In this document: piece by piece, positions 17,777-26,233 of the stretch
Position numbering within the stretch: the stretch's first letter is position 1
Layout: each line of letters starts with the position of its first letter
Source of the DNA: Pigmentiphaga sp. NML030171
Lineage (GTDB): Bacteria > Pseudomonadota > Gammaproteobacteria > Burkholderiales > Burkholderiaceae_B
Assembly (NCBI RefSeq): GCF_002188635.1
Contig: NZ_NINX01000050.1
Coordinates: 62,001-126,000 of the forward strand
Length of the DNA: 64,000 bases
Direction of reading: 5' to 3'
The notes under the pieces: model-generated
What the model was told of the DNA's origin: nothing
The model's input: the letters and a program-made list of their open reading frames with translations, nothing else
Database searches by the model: none
Translations under genes and position numbers: made by a program

Positions 17777-18409
17777 CTACTCCATCGGCGCGGCCCGGCG
17801 CCGCCAGACCGTGGCGAGCCAGGGTTGCTGGGCGCGGGGCAGGCCGGCGGGCCGGTAATAATGTTCGAGTTCGTCGAAGCCGGCGGCGTCCAGGTAGCGG
17901 CGCCATTGCTCCAGGTCGTGGTAGACGCCGTAGCGGCCCCGGTTCCAGCCTTCCTCGTTGTTGCCGCGCGGGTTGGAGCAGAACAGCACGCCGCCGGGCT
18001 TGAGCGTGCCGCGCAGCGCCGCCAGCACGCGCGGCAGGTCCTGGCTGGGGATGTGGAACATCGAGGCGTTGGCGAAGATGCCGTCGAAGCGGCCGGCGGG
18101 CAGGTCCAGCGCCAGGAAGTCCTGGCACCATACCTCGCAGCCGCTGTGCGAGCGCGCCATGGCGGCGAAGGACGGCGAGCCGTCCAGGCCCACGGCCTCG
18201 TGGCCGCGCTCGCGGAAGGTTTTCAGGTCGCGGCCCGGCCCGCACCCGAAGTCCAGGATGGCCAGGGGCGGGGGCGCGGCGAGGTGCCGCAGCAGCGCGT
18301 CGATGTTCTGCCCGACGTCGTGGTCGCGCGTGCCCTCCCAGAAGGCGGCGGCGTTCCGTTCGTAGTAGTCCAGCGTGGGGGCGGAAATGTCTCGGTGGGG
18401 GTCGGTCAT
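17777..18409 (-). CDS. Class I SAM-dependent methyltransferase
   Basis: This 210-residue protein is a compact class I methyltransferase with motif I ILDFGCGPGRDL, an acidic residue in VGLDGS at the end of the second strand, and FANASMFHIP as the post-motif strand. It has no extra domain. It is the first gene of a leftward group with the larger methyltransferase and the Dabb protein and is divergent from gor (75-base gap). The substrate cannot be read from the sequence. Confidence 0.83.
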   Translation of the reverse strand: MTDPHRDISAPTLDYYERNAAAFWEGTRDHDVGQNIDALLRHLAAPPPLAILDFGCGPGRDLKTFRERGHEAVGLDGSPSFAAMARSHSGCEVWCQDFLALDLPAGRFDGIFANASMFHIPSQDLPRVLAALRGTLKPGGVLFCSNPRGNNEEGWNRGRYGVYHDLEQWRRYLDAAGFDELEHYYRPAGLPRAQQPWLATVWRRRAAPME

Positions 18410-18484
18410 GGGGTTCGGCGGCGTGGGCCGTGCGGGTTATGATCCAGGGCCTACGTATACGATCTTGTCGCGGAGACCTGCCTG

Positions 18485-19840
18485 ATGCCTGCGTTCGACT
18501 ACGACCTTATCACCATTGGCGCCGGTTCGGGCGGCGTGGCCGGTTCGCGCCGGGCCGCGTCGTACGGCGCCCGCGTGGCGATCTGCGAGGACGGCCGGGT
18601 GGGCGGGACCTGCGTCATCCGCGGCTGCGTGCCCAAGAAACTGCTGATGTACGGCTCGCAGTTCGCCGATGCCTTCCAGGACGCGGCCGGCTACGGCTGG
18701 AGCGTCCCGGACGCGAGCCTGGACTGGGGCGCCCTGGTGGCCGCCAAGAACCGCGAGATCGATCGCCTGGAAGGCATCTACCGCCGGATGCTGGACCAGG
18801 CCGGCGTGACGCTGATCGAAGGCCGGGCCGTAGTGGTGGACCCGCATACGGTCGAGGTCGCCGGCAAGCGCCATACGGCCGAGCGCATCATGATCGCCAC
18901 CGGCGGCCATCCCGTGCTGCCCGACATCCCCGGCATCGAACTGGCGATCACCTCGAACGAGGCGCTGTCGCTGGACAAGCTTCCGGATGACGTGCTGATC
19001 GTGGGCGGCGGCTATATCGCGCTGGAATTCGCGGGCATCTTCCGCGGCGCCGGCGCGCGCGTGACCCTGGCCATCCGGCGTGACCAGGTGCTGGGCGGAT
19101 TCGACCAGGACATCCGCCAGAGCGTGGCCGAAGGGCTGCAGCGGCGCGGCGTCGTCATCCGGCCGCACACCCGCGTGGTGGGAATGGCGCGGCGCGACGG
19201 CCGCATCGCCGTGCAGATCGACGATGGCGAGATCTTGATGGTCGACCAGGCGATGATGGCCACGGGCCGCGCGCCCAATACCCGCGGCCTGGGGCTGGAG
19301 GCCTGCGGCGTGGCGCTGGGCGAGCGCGGCGAGATCAAGGTGGACGGCCAGTCGCGCACCAGCGTGCCCAGCATCTACGCCGTCGGCGACGTTACCGACC
19401 GCCTGAACCTGACGCCCTGGGCCATCGCCGAAGGGCGGGCCCTGGCCGAGACGCTGTACAACGACAATCCCATGCAGGCCGATGCCGAGAACGTGCCCGC
19501 GGCCGTATTCAGCCAGCCGCCGGTGGCCACGGTCGGCCTGTCCGAAGAAGATGCCCGCAAGCGCTACGGCAAGGTCCGCGTCTATCGTTCGCGCTTCCGG
19601 CCGATGAAGAACACGCTGTCGGGCCGCGACGAACAGACCATGATGAAGCTGGTCGTGGACGACGCCAGCGACCGGGTGGTGGGCTGCCACATGGTCGGCC
19701 CCGATGGCCCCGAAATCATCCAGGGCCTGGCCATCGCGATGAAATGCGGCGCGACCAAGCGGCAGTTCGACCAGACCATAGGCCTGCACCCGACGGCGGC
19801 CGAGGAGTTCGTCACCATGCGCGAGCCGGTCGGCGCCTGA
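18485..19840 (+). CDS. gor: Glutathione-disulfide reductase
   Basis: This 451-residue FAD flavoenzyme reduces glutathione disulfide with NADPH in the cytoplasm. The FAD motif is ITIGAGSGGVAGS and the redox-active disulfide is in GGTCVIRGCVPKK. A second nucleotide motif is VGGGYIALEFAG, followed by arginines (AIRRDQ) that suit NADPH. The C-terminal HPTAAEEFVTM carries the catalytic His-Glu. The VIRG variant between the cysteines is common in proteobacterial and plant-type enzymes. The gene is followed after 11 bases by a BKACE-family gene. Confidence 0.93.
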   Translation: MPAFDYDLITIGAGSGGVAGSRRAASYGARVAICEDGRVGGTCVIRGCVPKKLLMYGSQFADAFQDAAGYGWSVPDASLDWGALVAAKNREIDRLEGIYRRMLDQAGVTLIEGRAVVVDPHTVEVAGKRHTAERIMIATGGHPVLPDIPGIELAITSNEALSLDKLPDDVLIVGGGYIALEFAGIFRGAGARVTLAIRRDQVLGGFDQDIRQSVAEGLQRRGVVIRPHTRVVGMARRDGRIAVQIDDGEILMVDQAMMATGRAPNTRGLGLEACGVALGERGEIKVDGQSRTSVPSIYAVGDVTDRLNLTPWAIAEGRALAETLYNDNPMQADAENVPAAVFSQPPVATVGLSEEDARKRYGKVRVYRSRFRPMKNTLSGRDEQTMMKLVVDDASDRVVGCHMVGPDGPEIIQGLAIAMKCGATKRQFDQTIGLHPTAAEEFVTMREPVGA

Positions 19841-19851
19841 GAGAAGGAAAA

Positions 19852-20706
19852 ATGAACATGCCCGCTTCCGCCCCGTCCAGCCTGGATGCCCCGCTGATCG
19901 TCACCGTGGCGCCCAACGGGGCCTACAAGAAGACCGCCGACCACGCCGCGGTGCCGGTCACCCCCGGCCAACTGGCCGAGACCGCCAAGCGCTGCCTGGA
20001 CGCCGGCGCGGCCATGCTGCACATGCACGTGCGCAAGGCCGACCAGTCGCACAGCCTGGAGCCCGAGGCCTACCTGGCCGCCACGCGCGCCGTGCGCCAG
20101 GCCGTGGGCAACGAACTGGTGGTGCAGATCACCACAGAAGCCGCGGGCGTGTACGCTCCCGACGAACAGGTCGCCTCGGTGATGGCCGTCAAGCCCGAGG
20201 CCGTGTCCGTGGGGCTGCGCGAGATCGCGCTGGGCCCGCAGGCCGATGCCCGCGTCGCCTCGCTGTTTTCCTGGCTGGCCCGGGAAAGGGTCATGACCCA
20301 GGTCATCCTGTACGACACCGGCGACGTCGAACGCTGGATGGACTACCGCCGCCAGGGCGTGGTGCCCGACGCGCCGTGGTTCGTGCTGTTCGTGCTGGGG
20401 CGCTACAGCGCCGGCCAGACCTCGTCGCCGTCCGACCTGCTGCCTTTCCTGGCCGCCTACGACCATGCCCATCCATGGGCCATGTGCGCGTTCGGCCGCC
20501 ACGAGCACGCCTGCGCGGCGGCGGCGGCCGCGCTGGGCGGGCATGCGCGCGTGGGGTTCGAGAACAACCTGTACTTGCGCGATGGATCCGTCGCCGGCGA
20601 CAACGCCGCGCTGGTGCGGCAGGTGGCCGAGGTCGCCGGTGCGCTGGGGCGCAGGATGGCGACCGCGGACCAGGTGCGCGCGCTGTTCCTGGGCGACGAG
20701 CGCTAG
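19852..20706 (+). CDS. BKACE-family beta-keto acid cleavage enzyme
   Basis: This 284-residue protein belongs to the BKACE (formerly DUF849) family of zinc TIM-barrel enzymes. They condense a beta-keto acid with acetyl-CoA and cleave it to acetoacetate and a new CoA ester; Kce of lysine fermentation is the founder. Family features are IVTVAPNGAYKK near the N-terminus, the zinc ligands in HMHVRKAD, and GFENNLYLRDG near the C-terminus. An AAGGA ribosome site precedes the ATG, 11 bases after gor. The substrate is not readable. Confidence 0.85.
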   Translation: MNMPASAPSSLDAPLIVTVAPNGAYKKTADHAAVPVTPGQLAETAKRCLDAGAAMLHMHVRKADQSHSLEPEAYLAATRAVRQAVGNELVVQITTEAAGVYAPDEQVASVMAVKPEAVSVGLREIALGPQADARVASLFSWLARERVMTQVILYDTGDVERWMDYRRQGVVPDAPWFVLFVLGRYSAGQTSSPSDLLPFLAAYDHAHPWAMCAFGRHEHACAAAAAALGGHARVGFENNLYLRDGSVAGDNAALVRQVAEVAGALGRRMATADQVRALFLGDER

Positions 20707-20731
20707 GCTCGCGCCCGCCGCATCCGCCGGA

Positions 20732-21694
20732 TCAATCCAGGCGGATGTCCGCGGCCCGCACGATTTCTCCCCACTTGGCCGCTTCGGCGCTGCGGTACTT
20801 GGCGAAGTCCGCCGGCGTGCCGCCTAGCGGCTCGGTGCCCGAGGCCGCCAGTTCCTGCTTGTAGTCGGCGCTGGACAGGATCTTGTTGACGGCCTTGTTC
20901 AGCGTGTCCACCGTGGCGGCCGGCGTCGAGGCCGGGGCGACCAGGCCGAACCACGCTTCGGAGGCAAAGCCCGGCAGCGTCTCGGCCACGGTGGGGATGT
21001 CCTCCATGCCCTTCACGCGCCTGGGCGAAGCGACACCCAGCGCCCGCATCTTGCCGCCCTTGACGAAGGGCAGCGTGCTGGGGGAATTGTCGAACATCAC
21101 CTGCACCACGCCCCCCATGAGGTCGGTCGCCGCCGGCGCGCTGCCGCGATAGGGAATGTGCTGGATGCCGATGCCCGCCTGGGTCTTCAGGAGTTCCATC
21201 GTGAGATGGCTGGTGGTGCCGTTGCCCTGCGAGCCGTACGACAGCTTGCCCGGGTGCTTGCGCGCGTAGTCCACCAGTTCGGCCACCGTCTTGAACGGCG
21301 CGGACGGATTGGCCACCAGCATGATGGGCACCGCGGCCACCAGGGCGACCGGCGCGAAGCTGGTGGCCGGGTCGTAGCCGGGGTTCTTGTACAGGTGCTG
21401 GTTGATGCTGAGCGGGCCGGCGGTGGACAGCAGCAGCGTGTAGCCGTCGGGCTGGGCGCGTGCGACGGCCTGCGCGCCGATGTTGCCGCCGGCGCCGGGA
21501 CGGTTCTCGACGACCACCGTCTGCTTGAGTTCCGTTCCCAGGCGCGCCGCCAGCGACCGGGCGATGATGTCCGTCGTGCCGCCCGGCGGGAAGGGAACGA
21601 CGAAGGTGATGGGTTTTTCGGGATAGGCGGCGTGGGCGGACGCGCCGGCGGCAAGCATGGCCGCGGCCAGCAGGAAGCGCGGGTTCAAGGGCAT
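20732..21694 (-). CDS. Bug/TctC-family periplasmic solute receptor
   Basis: This 320-residue receptor has a signal peptide (MPLNPRFLLAAAMLAAGASAHA) and the family opening YPEKPITFVVPFPPGG, with the loop [10 protein letters not shown]. It is the last gene of a leftward group after a carboxymuconolactone-decarboxylase-like gene and a PDC-lactonase-like gene, so a carboxylated aromatic or ring-cleavage product is a reasonable ligand guess. It converges on the BKACE gene with a 25-base gap. Confidence 0.87.
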   Translation of the reverse strand: MPLNPRFLLAAAMLAAGASAHAAYPEKPITFVVPFPPGGTTDIIARSLAARLGTELKQTVVVENRPGAGGNIGAQAVARAQPDGYTLLLSTAGPLSINQHLYKNPGYDPATSFAPVALVAAVPIMLVANPSAPFKTVAELVDYARKHPGKLSYGSQGNGTTSHLTMELLKTQAGIGIQHIPYRGSAPAATDLMGGVVQVMFDNSPSTLPFVKGGKMRALGVASPRRVKGMEDIPTVAETLPGFASEAWFGLVAPASTPAATVDTLNKAVNKILSSADYKQELAASGTEPLGGTPADFAKYRSAEAAKWGEIVRAADIRLD

Positions 21695-21735
21695 GGGGGG
21701 TCTCCTGGATATTTATGGTGGGGAAGGGGCGCGGA

Positions 21736-22617
21736 TCACGCCTGCCGCGGCACAGGCTCGAAGCCGTACAGCGCCTGCGGGTTGTCGACGAGCATCCGGT
21801 GGCGGTCGGCCGCGTCGGGTACCCAGAGCGGGATGAGGTCGACCAGGTCGCCGTCGTTGGGCATCGGGCCGGTATGGATGGGATGGGGCCAGTTGCTGCC
21901 CCAGATCATGCGATCGGGGCGCGCGGCCACCACGCGGTGGATCATCGGCAGCATGTCGGCGTGCGGGTAGGGCTGGCTGGACAATCGATACAGGCTGGCC
22001 AGCTTGATCCAGCAGCGGTCGGTGTCCAGCAGCGACATCACCGTCGCGAAGGACGCCGAATCCAGCCCCTCGTCCGCGCGGATGCGCGCCAGGTGATCCA
22101 GCACGTAGTGGCAACGCAGCCCGCGCAGCCGGTCGGCGACAGCCACCAGTTCCTCGGAACGGTGAAAGTGCAGCAGCAGGTGCCAGCCCATTTCGTCGGC
22201 CTCGGCGGCCAGGGCTTCCAACTGGTCGAAGCCTACGCCGCCGGAGACCACGGTCGACATCCGGAAGCCGCGTACGCCCCGCGCATGCAGCGCCTCGCGC
22301 TCGCGCAGCGGCGTGCCGGGCGGCAGCACGGCGATGCCCTTGATGCGGGGGCCGAGCCGTTCCATGGCGTCCAGCATCGCGGCGTTGTCCGTGCCGTGGG
22401 CGCCGCCCTGGACCAGCACGCCGCGGTCGAATCCCAGCGTGGCCAGCATGTCGCGGTACTGGTCGGCCGAGCAGTCTTCCGGCGTATAGCTGCGGTCGGG
22501 CGAGAACGGGAAGCGGTCCCGGGGACCGAAGATATGGGCGTGGCAGTCGCAGGAGCCGGGGGGCACGGCGAAGGCGGGCGCGCGGGTATCGCGGTCCGGG
22601 CCGGGGCAGGCTTGCAT
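21736..22617 (-). CDS. Amidohydrolase-family lactonase, LigI-like
   Basis: This 293-residue TIM-barrel protein resembles 2-pyrone-4,6-dicarboxylate lactonase (LigI). The first strand motif CDCHAHIFGP gives His26 and His28, and DHLAR gives His175, all matching LigI positions as I recall them. The catalytic Asp of LigI (in WGTDWPHP) is replaced by Asn242 in WGSNWPHP; the codon AAC is unambiguous at 21892-21894. The protein could be a lactonase with altered chemistry, or act on another lactone. It is cotranscribed with a carboxymuconolactone-decarboxylase-like gene and a Bug gene. Confidence 0.8.
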   Translation of the reverse strand: MQACPGPDRDTRAPAFAVPPGSCDCHAHIFGPRDRFPFSPDRSYTPEDCSADQYRDMLATLGFDRGVLVQGGAHGTDNAAMLDAMERLGPRIKGIAVLPPGTPLREREALHARGVRGFRMSTVVSGGVGFDQLEALAAEADEMGWHLLLHFHRSEELVAVADRLRGLRCHYVLDHLARIRADEGLDSASFATVMSLLDTDRCWIKLASLYRLSSQPYPHADMLPMIHRVVAARPDRMIWGSNWPHPIHTGPMPNDGDLVDLIPLWVPDAADRHRMLVDNPQALYGFEPVPRQA

Positions 22618-22631
22618 GGCGGGTTCCTTGT

Positions 22632-23081
22632 TCAGGCCTGGGCGGCCAGTTCGCGCTCGCGTTCGGCGATGCGGATCAGCATCTCGGCGCCGCGGTTGGC
22701 GGCCGAGACACCCCGGAATACGAAGGCCAGGTTCACCACGGCCTGCATCTCGTGCCAGCTTGCGCCGGCGCGGCGGGCGGCCACGCCATGGATGACCGCG
22801 GCGTCGCTCAGCTCGGCCACCAGCATGGCGAAGATCAGCAACTGCACCTGCTTGTCGTCGAAATGGGCGGTCTCCAGCGCGTGCGCCCGGACCTTCTCCT
22901 GCAACTCCACCATGAGCGGATCCAGCGCGCCGGTCACGTCCAGCCGGGCCTCGACCCGCGGGGGCAGGAAACCGGCCATCTGGCGGTAGCTGGCGGCGCG
23001 CTCTTCCTTGGTGGCGAGGGGGTCGGCATAGGAGCCGAAGGTTTGCTGGACGAAATCCGGATCGGGACGCGAGCGCTGCAT
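22632..23081 (-). CDS. Carboxymuconolactone decarboxylase family protein
   Basis: This 149-residue all-helical protein belongs to the CMD/AhpD family. The central helix carries VIHGVAARRAGASWHEM. It lacks the CxxC pair of the peroxidase-type AhpD members, so a decarboxylase-like or structural role is more likely. It is the first gene of the leftward group CMD - LigI-like hydrolase - Bug (14- and 41-base gaps), which looks like a set for handling a ring-cleavage lactone. The divergent GntR gene is probably its regulator. Confidence 0.8.
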   Translation of the reverse strand: MQRSRPDPDFVQQTFGSYADPLATKEERAASYRQMAGFLPPRVEARLDVTGALDPLMVELQEKVRAHALETAHFDDKQVQLLIFAMLVAELSDAAVIHGVAARRAGASWHEMQAVVNLAFVFRGVSAANRGAEMLIRIAERERELAAQA

Positions 23082-23093
23082 GAAATCTCCTTG

Positions 23094-23153
23094 ATCGATT
23101 TAAATATAGTAATCGATTATTTTTTGTTTCTTCAATTTTTTGTTTTCATCGAT
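23094..23153. promoter_or_regulatory. AT-rich divergent promoter with three ATCGAT sites
   Basis: In the 143-base gap between the CMD operon and the GntR gene, ATCGAT occurs at 23094, 23112 and 23148, spaced by 18 and 36 bases. The middle one lies in the perfect palindrome TAATCGATTA (23110-23119). The stretch is far more AT-rich than its surroundings. It is a likely binding region for the divergent GntR regulator. Confidence 0.5.
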
Positions 23154-23224
23154 AATTCTTACGAGGACGTATCGAAGCCGCTAGAATGCACGTTGCGCCA
23201 CGCGCTTTCATTCCGAGTTCCAGC

Positions 23225-23929
23225 ATGACCACACTGACCGATACGTCTTCCGCAAGCGCCCCCACGCTGTCCACCACCCTGGTCGAGGCCCTGCGGGGTT
23301 CGATTCTTGGCGGCACGCTGCTGCCCGGCAGCAAGCTCAGGCTGGACGAGTTGCGCGAGCAGTACGACGTCAGCCTGAGCCCGCTGCGCGAAGCGCTGAC
23401 GCGCCTGGTGTCCGACGGGCTGGTCGTGACCAACGACAAGAAGGGCTACCGGGTGGCGCCGGTCTCGGCCGACGATTTCCGCGAGGTCACGGCCCTGCGG
23501 ATGAACCTGGAGGTCATGGCCCTGGGCGAGTCGATCCGGCGCGGCGACGAAAACTGGGAAGATGCGCTGGTGGCCGCGTACCACCGGTTGAGCCGGCTCG
23601 AGGCCGCGGACCGCAGCGGCGACAAGCTGCCGGCCTGGGAGAAGGCGCACCGCACCTTCCACATCACCTTGTTTTCGGCCTGCGGCATGCCGCTGCTGCT
23701 GCGTTTTTGCAATACGCTGCATGACCTGAGCGACCGCTACCGCCGCCTGTTCCTGGCCAGCAATTCGCCCGACCGGAACGTGCCGGCGGAGCACGAGGCC
23801 ATCTACCAGGCCGCCCTGGGCCGCAATGCCGAACTGGCGTGCGACATCCTGCGGCAGCACCTGTCGCGTACGGGGACGAATCTATTGAGCGTGCTGCCGG
23901 ACGGGGAGTCCGGCGCGGCCGGCCGTTGA
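23225..23929 (+). CDS. GntR-family regulator (FCD domain)
   Basis: This 234-residue regulator has an N-terminal winged helix-turn-helix (LRGSILGGTLLPGSKLR, then YDVSLSPLREALTRL) and a helical FCD effector domain that normally binds a carboxylate through a metal site (the His of HRTFHITL fits). The start MTTLTDTSS is chosen as the more usual length; an in-frame ATG at 23186 is possible and neither has a strong ribosome site. It is divergent from the CMD - LigI-like - Bug group, which it probably controls. Confidence 0.85.
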   Translation: MTTLTDTSSASAPTLSTTLVEALRGSILGGTLLPGSKLRLDELREQYDVSLSPLREALTRLVSDGLVVTNDKKGYRVAPVSADDFREVTALRMNLEVMALGESIRRGDENWEDALVAAYHRLSRLEAADRSGDKLPAWEKAHRTFHITLFSACGMPLLLRFCNTLHDLSDRYRRLFLASNSPDRNVPAEHEAIYQAALGRNAELACDILRQHLSRTGTNLLSVLPDGESGAAGR

Positions 23930-23933
23930 CCGC

Positions 23934-24743
23934 TCAGTTGGCGGGCGGGTAGCCCCGGCTGCCCAGCAGCGACGACAGGTCGCGCGCGGCCTGCAGGACG
24001 ACCTGTTCGGTGCGGGTGCGGGAATCGGCATCGGTGCCGAATGCCGCCTCGGGGCCCGCCACGCTGATGGCCGCGGCGGCCTCGCCCAGCGCGCCGAACA
24101 CGGGCGCGGCGCAGGAGTTGATGCCTTGCTCGAATCCCGAGAAGCTCCAGGCACAGCCGCGTTCGCGGTCGGCCGCCAGTTGGGCGCGCAGCTTGCCGGC
24201 CTGGGCCGCCGCCGCGGGATCCGCGGCCAGCAGCGCATCCAGAATGGCCGGCGGTTGCCAGGCCAGCAGCATGCGGCCCGGCGTGGTCAGGTGCGCGGCG
24301 ACGCGGCTGCCGACGCGCACGCTGCTGATCAGGCCGGCCTCGGGCATGTCGCGCAGCAGGTAGACGACGTGGCCGCCATCGAGCGCGGCCAGGTAGGCGG
24401 AGACGTTCAACTGGCGCCGCACGTCGGCCAGCACCCGGCGGCCCAGGTCCAGCATGTCGTTGGCCGCGGTGGCGGCGGTGGCCAGTTTCAGGAACGGGAG
24501 GCCGATGCGGTGCCCCCCCTGGGGCAGGGCTTCCAGCACGCCTTCGTGTTCCAGCGTGGCGATCAGCCGCATGACCGTGACGCGGTTGACGTCGATGCTG
24601 CGGCCGACCTCGCTCAGGTTGGACGTACTGCCGCCGTCGACCACGTAGCGCAACAGCCGGAACGCCCTGACCACCGGCGAGACCAGGGCGCCGGGCTTGC
24701 CGGCGGATTCGTCGCTGTCCAGGGGTTCTGCGGAAAATGACAT
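23934..24743 (-). CDS. IclR-family transcriptional regulator
   Basis: This 269-residue IclR-type regulator has a winged helix-turn-helix at about residues 22-85 (SNLSEVGRSIDVNRVTVMR) and a C-terminal effector domain ending with CAAPVFGALGEAAAAISVAGP. It follows the flavin hydroxylase gene by six bases on the same strand, so the two form an operon and the regulator probably controls that hydroxylase. A perfect TGAAC-5 nt-GTTCA dyad upstream of the hydroxylase is a candidate operator. Confidence 0.87.
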   Translation of the reverse strand: MSFSAEPLDSDESAGKPGALVSPVVRAFRLLRYVVDGGSTSNLSEVGRSIDVNRVTVMRLIATLEHEGVLEALPQGGHRIGLPFLKLATAATAANDMLDLGRRVLADVRRQLNVSAYLAALDGGHVVYLLRDMPEAGLISSVRVGSRVAAHLTTPGRMLLAWQPPAILDALLAADPAAAAQAGKLRAQLAADRERGCAWSFSGFEQGINSCAAPVFGALGEAAAAISVAGPEAAFGTDADSRTRTEQVVLQAARDLSSLLGSRGYPPAN

Positions 24744-24749
24744 GGAAGA

Positions 24750-25877
24750 TCAGGCCAGGGGCACGGTCCAGGCATTGTATTCGTACACCCAGTCGGCATT
24801 GCCGCCTTCCTTGAGCCAGTTGTTGCCGCGCGAGCCGATCTGGACCCGCGCGGTGCGGTCGTGGCGGGCGGCCTCGTAGCGCTTGAGGGCTTGCGCGGGC
24901 GCATCGGGGGTGTCCGCCAGGTAGCGGGCCAGCACCACGGCATCCTCGATCGCCATGCCGGCGCCCTGGGCCATGAAGGGCATCATGGGATGGCAGGCGT
25001 CGCCCAGCAGGGTGATGTTTCCGCGCGACCAGGAAGGCAGCGGGTCGCGCACGTACAGCGCGGACTTCAGCACTTCGTCGCAGGCCGCGAGCAGCGCGCG
25101 CGCCTCGGGATGGAAATCGGCGTAGGAGGCACGCAGTTCGTCGACGCTGCCCGGCATGGTCCACGACTCATGGCGCCAGCTGTCCTGGGGCGTGGTGGCG
25201 AAGATGAAGATATCGCGGCCCAGGTTGAGCGGGAAGGTGACGATCTGGGTCTCGGGATTGGGGCCCCACCACTTGGTGAAGGCGCCCAGGTTGGGCACGC
25301 CTTCCAGGCGCGAGGCCGGCACCACGGCGCGATAGGCCACCACGCCGGTGAAGTCGGGATACTCGTCGCCCAGGAGGTGCTTGCGGACCGTGGAGTGGAT
25401 GCCGTCCGCGCCGACCAGCACGTCCACGCGCTGGGACGTGCCGTCCTCGAAGCGTACGGTGATGCCGTCCGCGCCTTCGTCTATGCCCACGGTGCGCTTG
25501 CCGAGGTGGATCGTGGCGGCGGGCACGGCCTGCTCCAGCGCGGCCAGCAGGTCGGCCCGGTGCATGGTCAGCTGGGGCGCGCCATAGCGCGTTTCGGCGG
25601 CCTGCGACATTTCCAGGCGGGAGGTTTCCTCGCCCGTATCCCAGGTGCGGCTGATGCGGTGCGTGGGGCGGGCCGCGGTCTTGCGCAGTTCGTCGCCCAC
25701 GCCCAGGCCATCCAGCGCCAGCACGGCGTTCGGGGTGAGGTTGATGTCGGCGCCGACGCGCGCGAACCTGGGGGCCTGCTCGAAAACCACCGATTCCAGG
25801 CCGAGCTTGCGCAGGGCGATCGCCGCTGCCAGCCCGCCTATGCCTGCGCCGCTGATACCGATGAGGGGCGATGCCAT
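24750..25877 (-). CDS. FAD-dependent aromatic hydroxylase (salicylate hydroxylase-like)
   Basis: This 375-residue single-component flavin monooxygenase should use NAD(P)H and O2 to hydroxylate an aromatic acid. The Rossmann motif GISGAGIGGLAAAIAL opens the protein, the DG motif is in VLVGADGIHSTVR, and the GD motif is in LLGDACHPMMPFMAQG. The start at 25877 has an AGGAGA ribosome site; an upstream in-frame ATG at 25910 lacks one. Similar enzymes act on salicylate, 3-hydroxybenzoate or 6-hydroxynicotinate. The substrate cannot be fixed here. An IclR gene follows in the same operon. Confidence 0.85.
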   Translation of the reverse strand: MASPLIGISGAGIGGLAAAIALRKLGLESVVFEQAPRFARVGADINLTPNAVLALDGLGVGDELRKTAARPTHRISRTWDTGEETSRLEMSQAAETRYGAPQLTMHRADLLAALEQAVPAATIHLGKRTVGIDEGADGITVRFEDGTSQRVDVLVGADGIHSTVRKHLLGDEYPDFTGVVAYRAVVPASRLEGVPNLGAFTKWWGPNPETQIVTFPLNLGRDIFIFATTPQDSWRHESWTMPGSVDELRASYADFHPEARALLAACDEVLKSALYVRDPLPSWSRGNITLLGDACHPMMPFMAQGAGMAIEDAVVLARYLADTPDAPAQALKRYEAARHDRTARVQIGSRGNNWLKEGGNADWVYEYNAWTVPLA

Positions 25878-26233
25878 GGAACTTCTCCTGTGCCGTGCTG
25901 CGTTGTACAAAAATGAACGATAAGTTCAAAAAATTCTAAAGAGGCGGCAACCGGATGTCAATGGGAAAAACACCTGCGCCTGGCCAGGAAAGGGCACGCA
26001 CGCAGGCGCCGCTGTGACGAGGAAACAACTTGAGACGGGCGCGAGCGCCCGGGCGCGCGGTCGATGGTACAGTCCTGCCAAAACAAGGCTGGTGTCATGT
26101 CTGAGAGCGGATCGCATCCCCGGGCCAAGGCGGCCCACGTCGTCACTTTCCCCGTAATGGCCGCCGCCGGGCCGGCTCGCGGATCCGCGCCGCGAGGGCC
26201 GCTTCCTCGATCCGCCCGGTGACGAGGCCGGGC
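25878..26233. other. 356-base intergenic region between divergent genes
   Basis: This gap separates the leftward flavin hydroxylase from the rightward DUF2207 gene. It holds an IclR-type dyad (25914-25928), an A-rich stretch just beyond it that suits the hydroxylase promoter, and a small GC-rich hairpin (26037-26050). A 41-codon frame at 26097-26222 shows no family features and is not called. No clear promoter for the rightward gene was found. Confidence 0.6.
25914..25928. promoter_or_regulatory. Inverted repeat, candidate IclR operator
   Basis: TGAAC-GATAA-GTTCA is a perfect dyad 36 bases upstream of the hydroxylase start. It has the same 5-5-5 layout as the dyad at 1434, although the half-site differs, and it lies where a repressor would block the promoter. 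Confidence 0.55.

Noticed and set aside
26097-26222. 41-codon frame upstream of the DUF2207 gene
   Set aside because: It has no ribosome site worth noting and no family features, and its composition looks like a random GC-rich frame.
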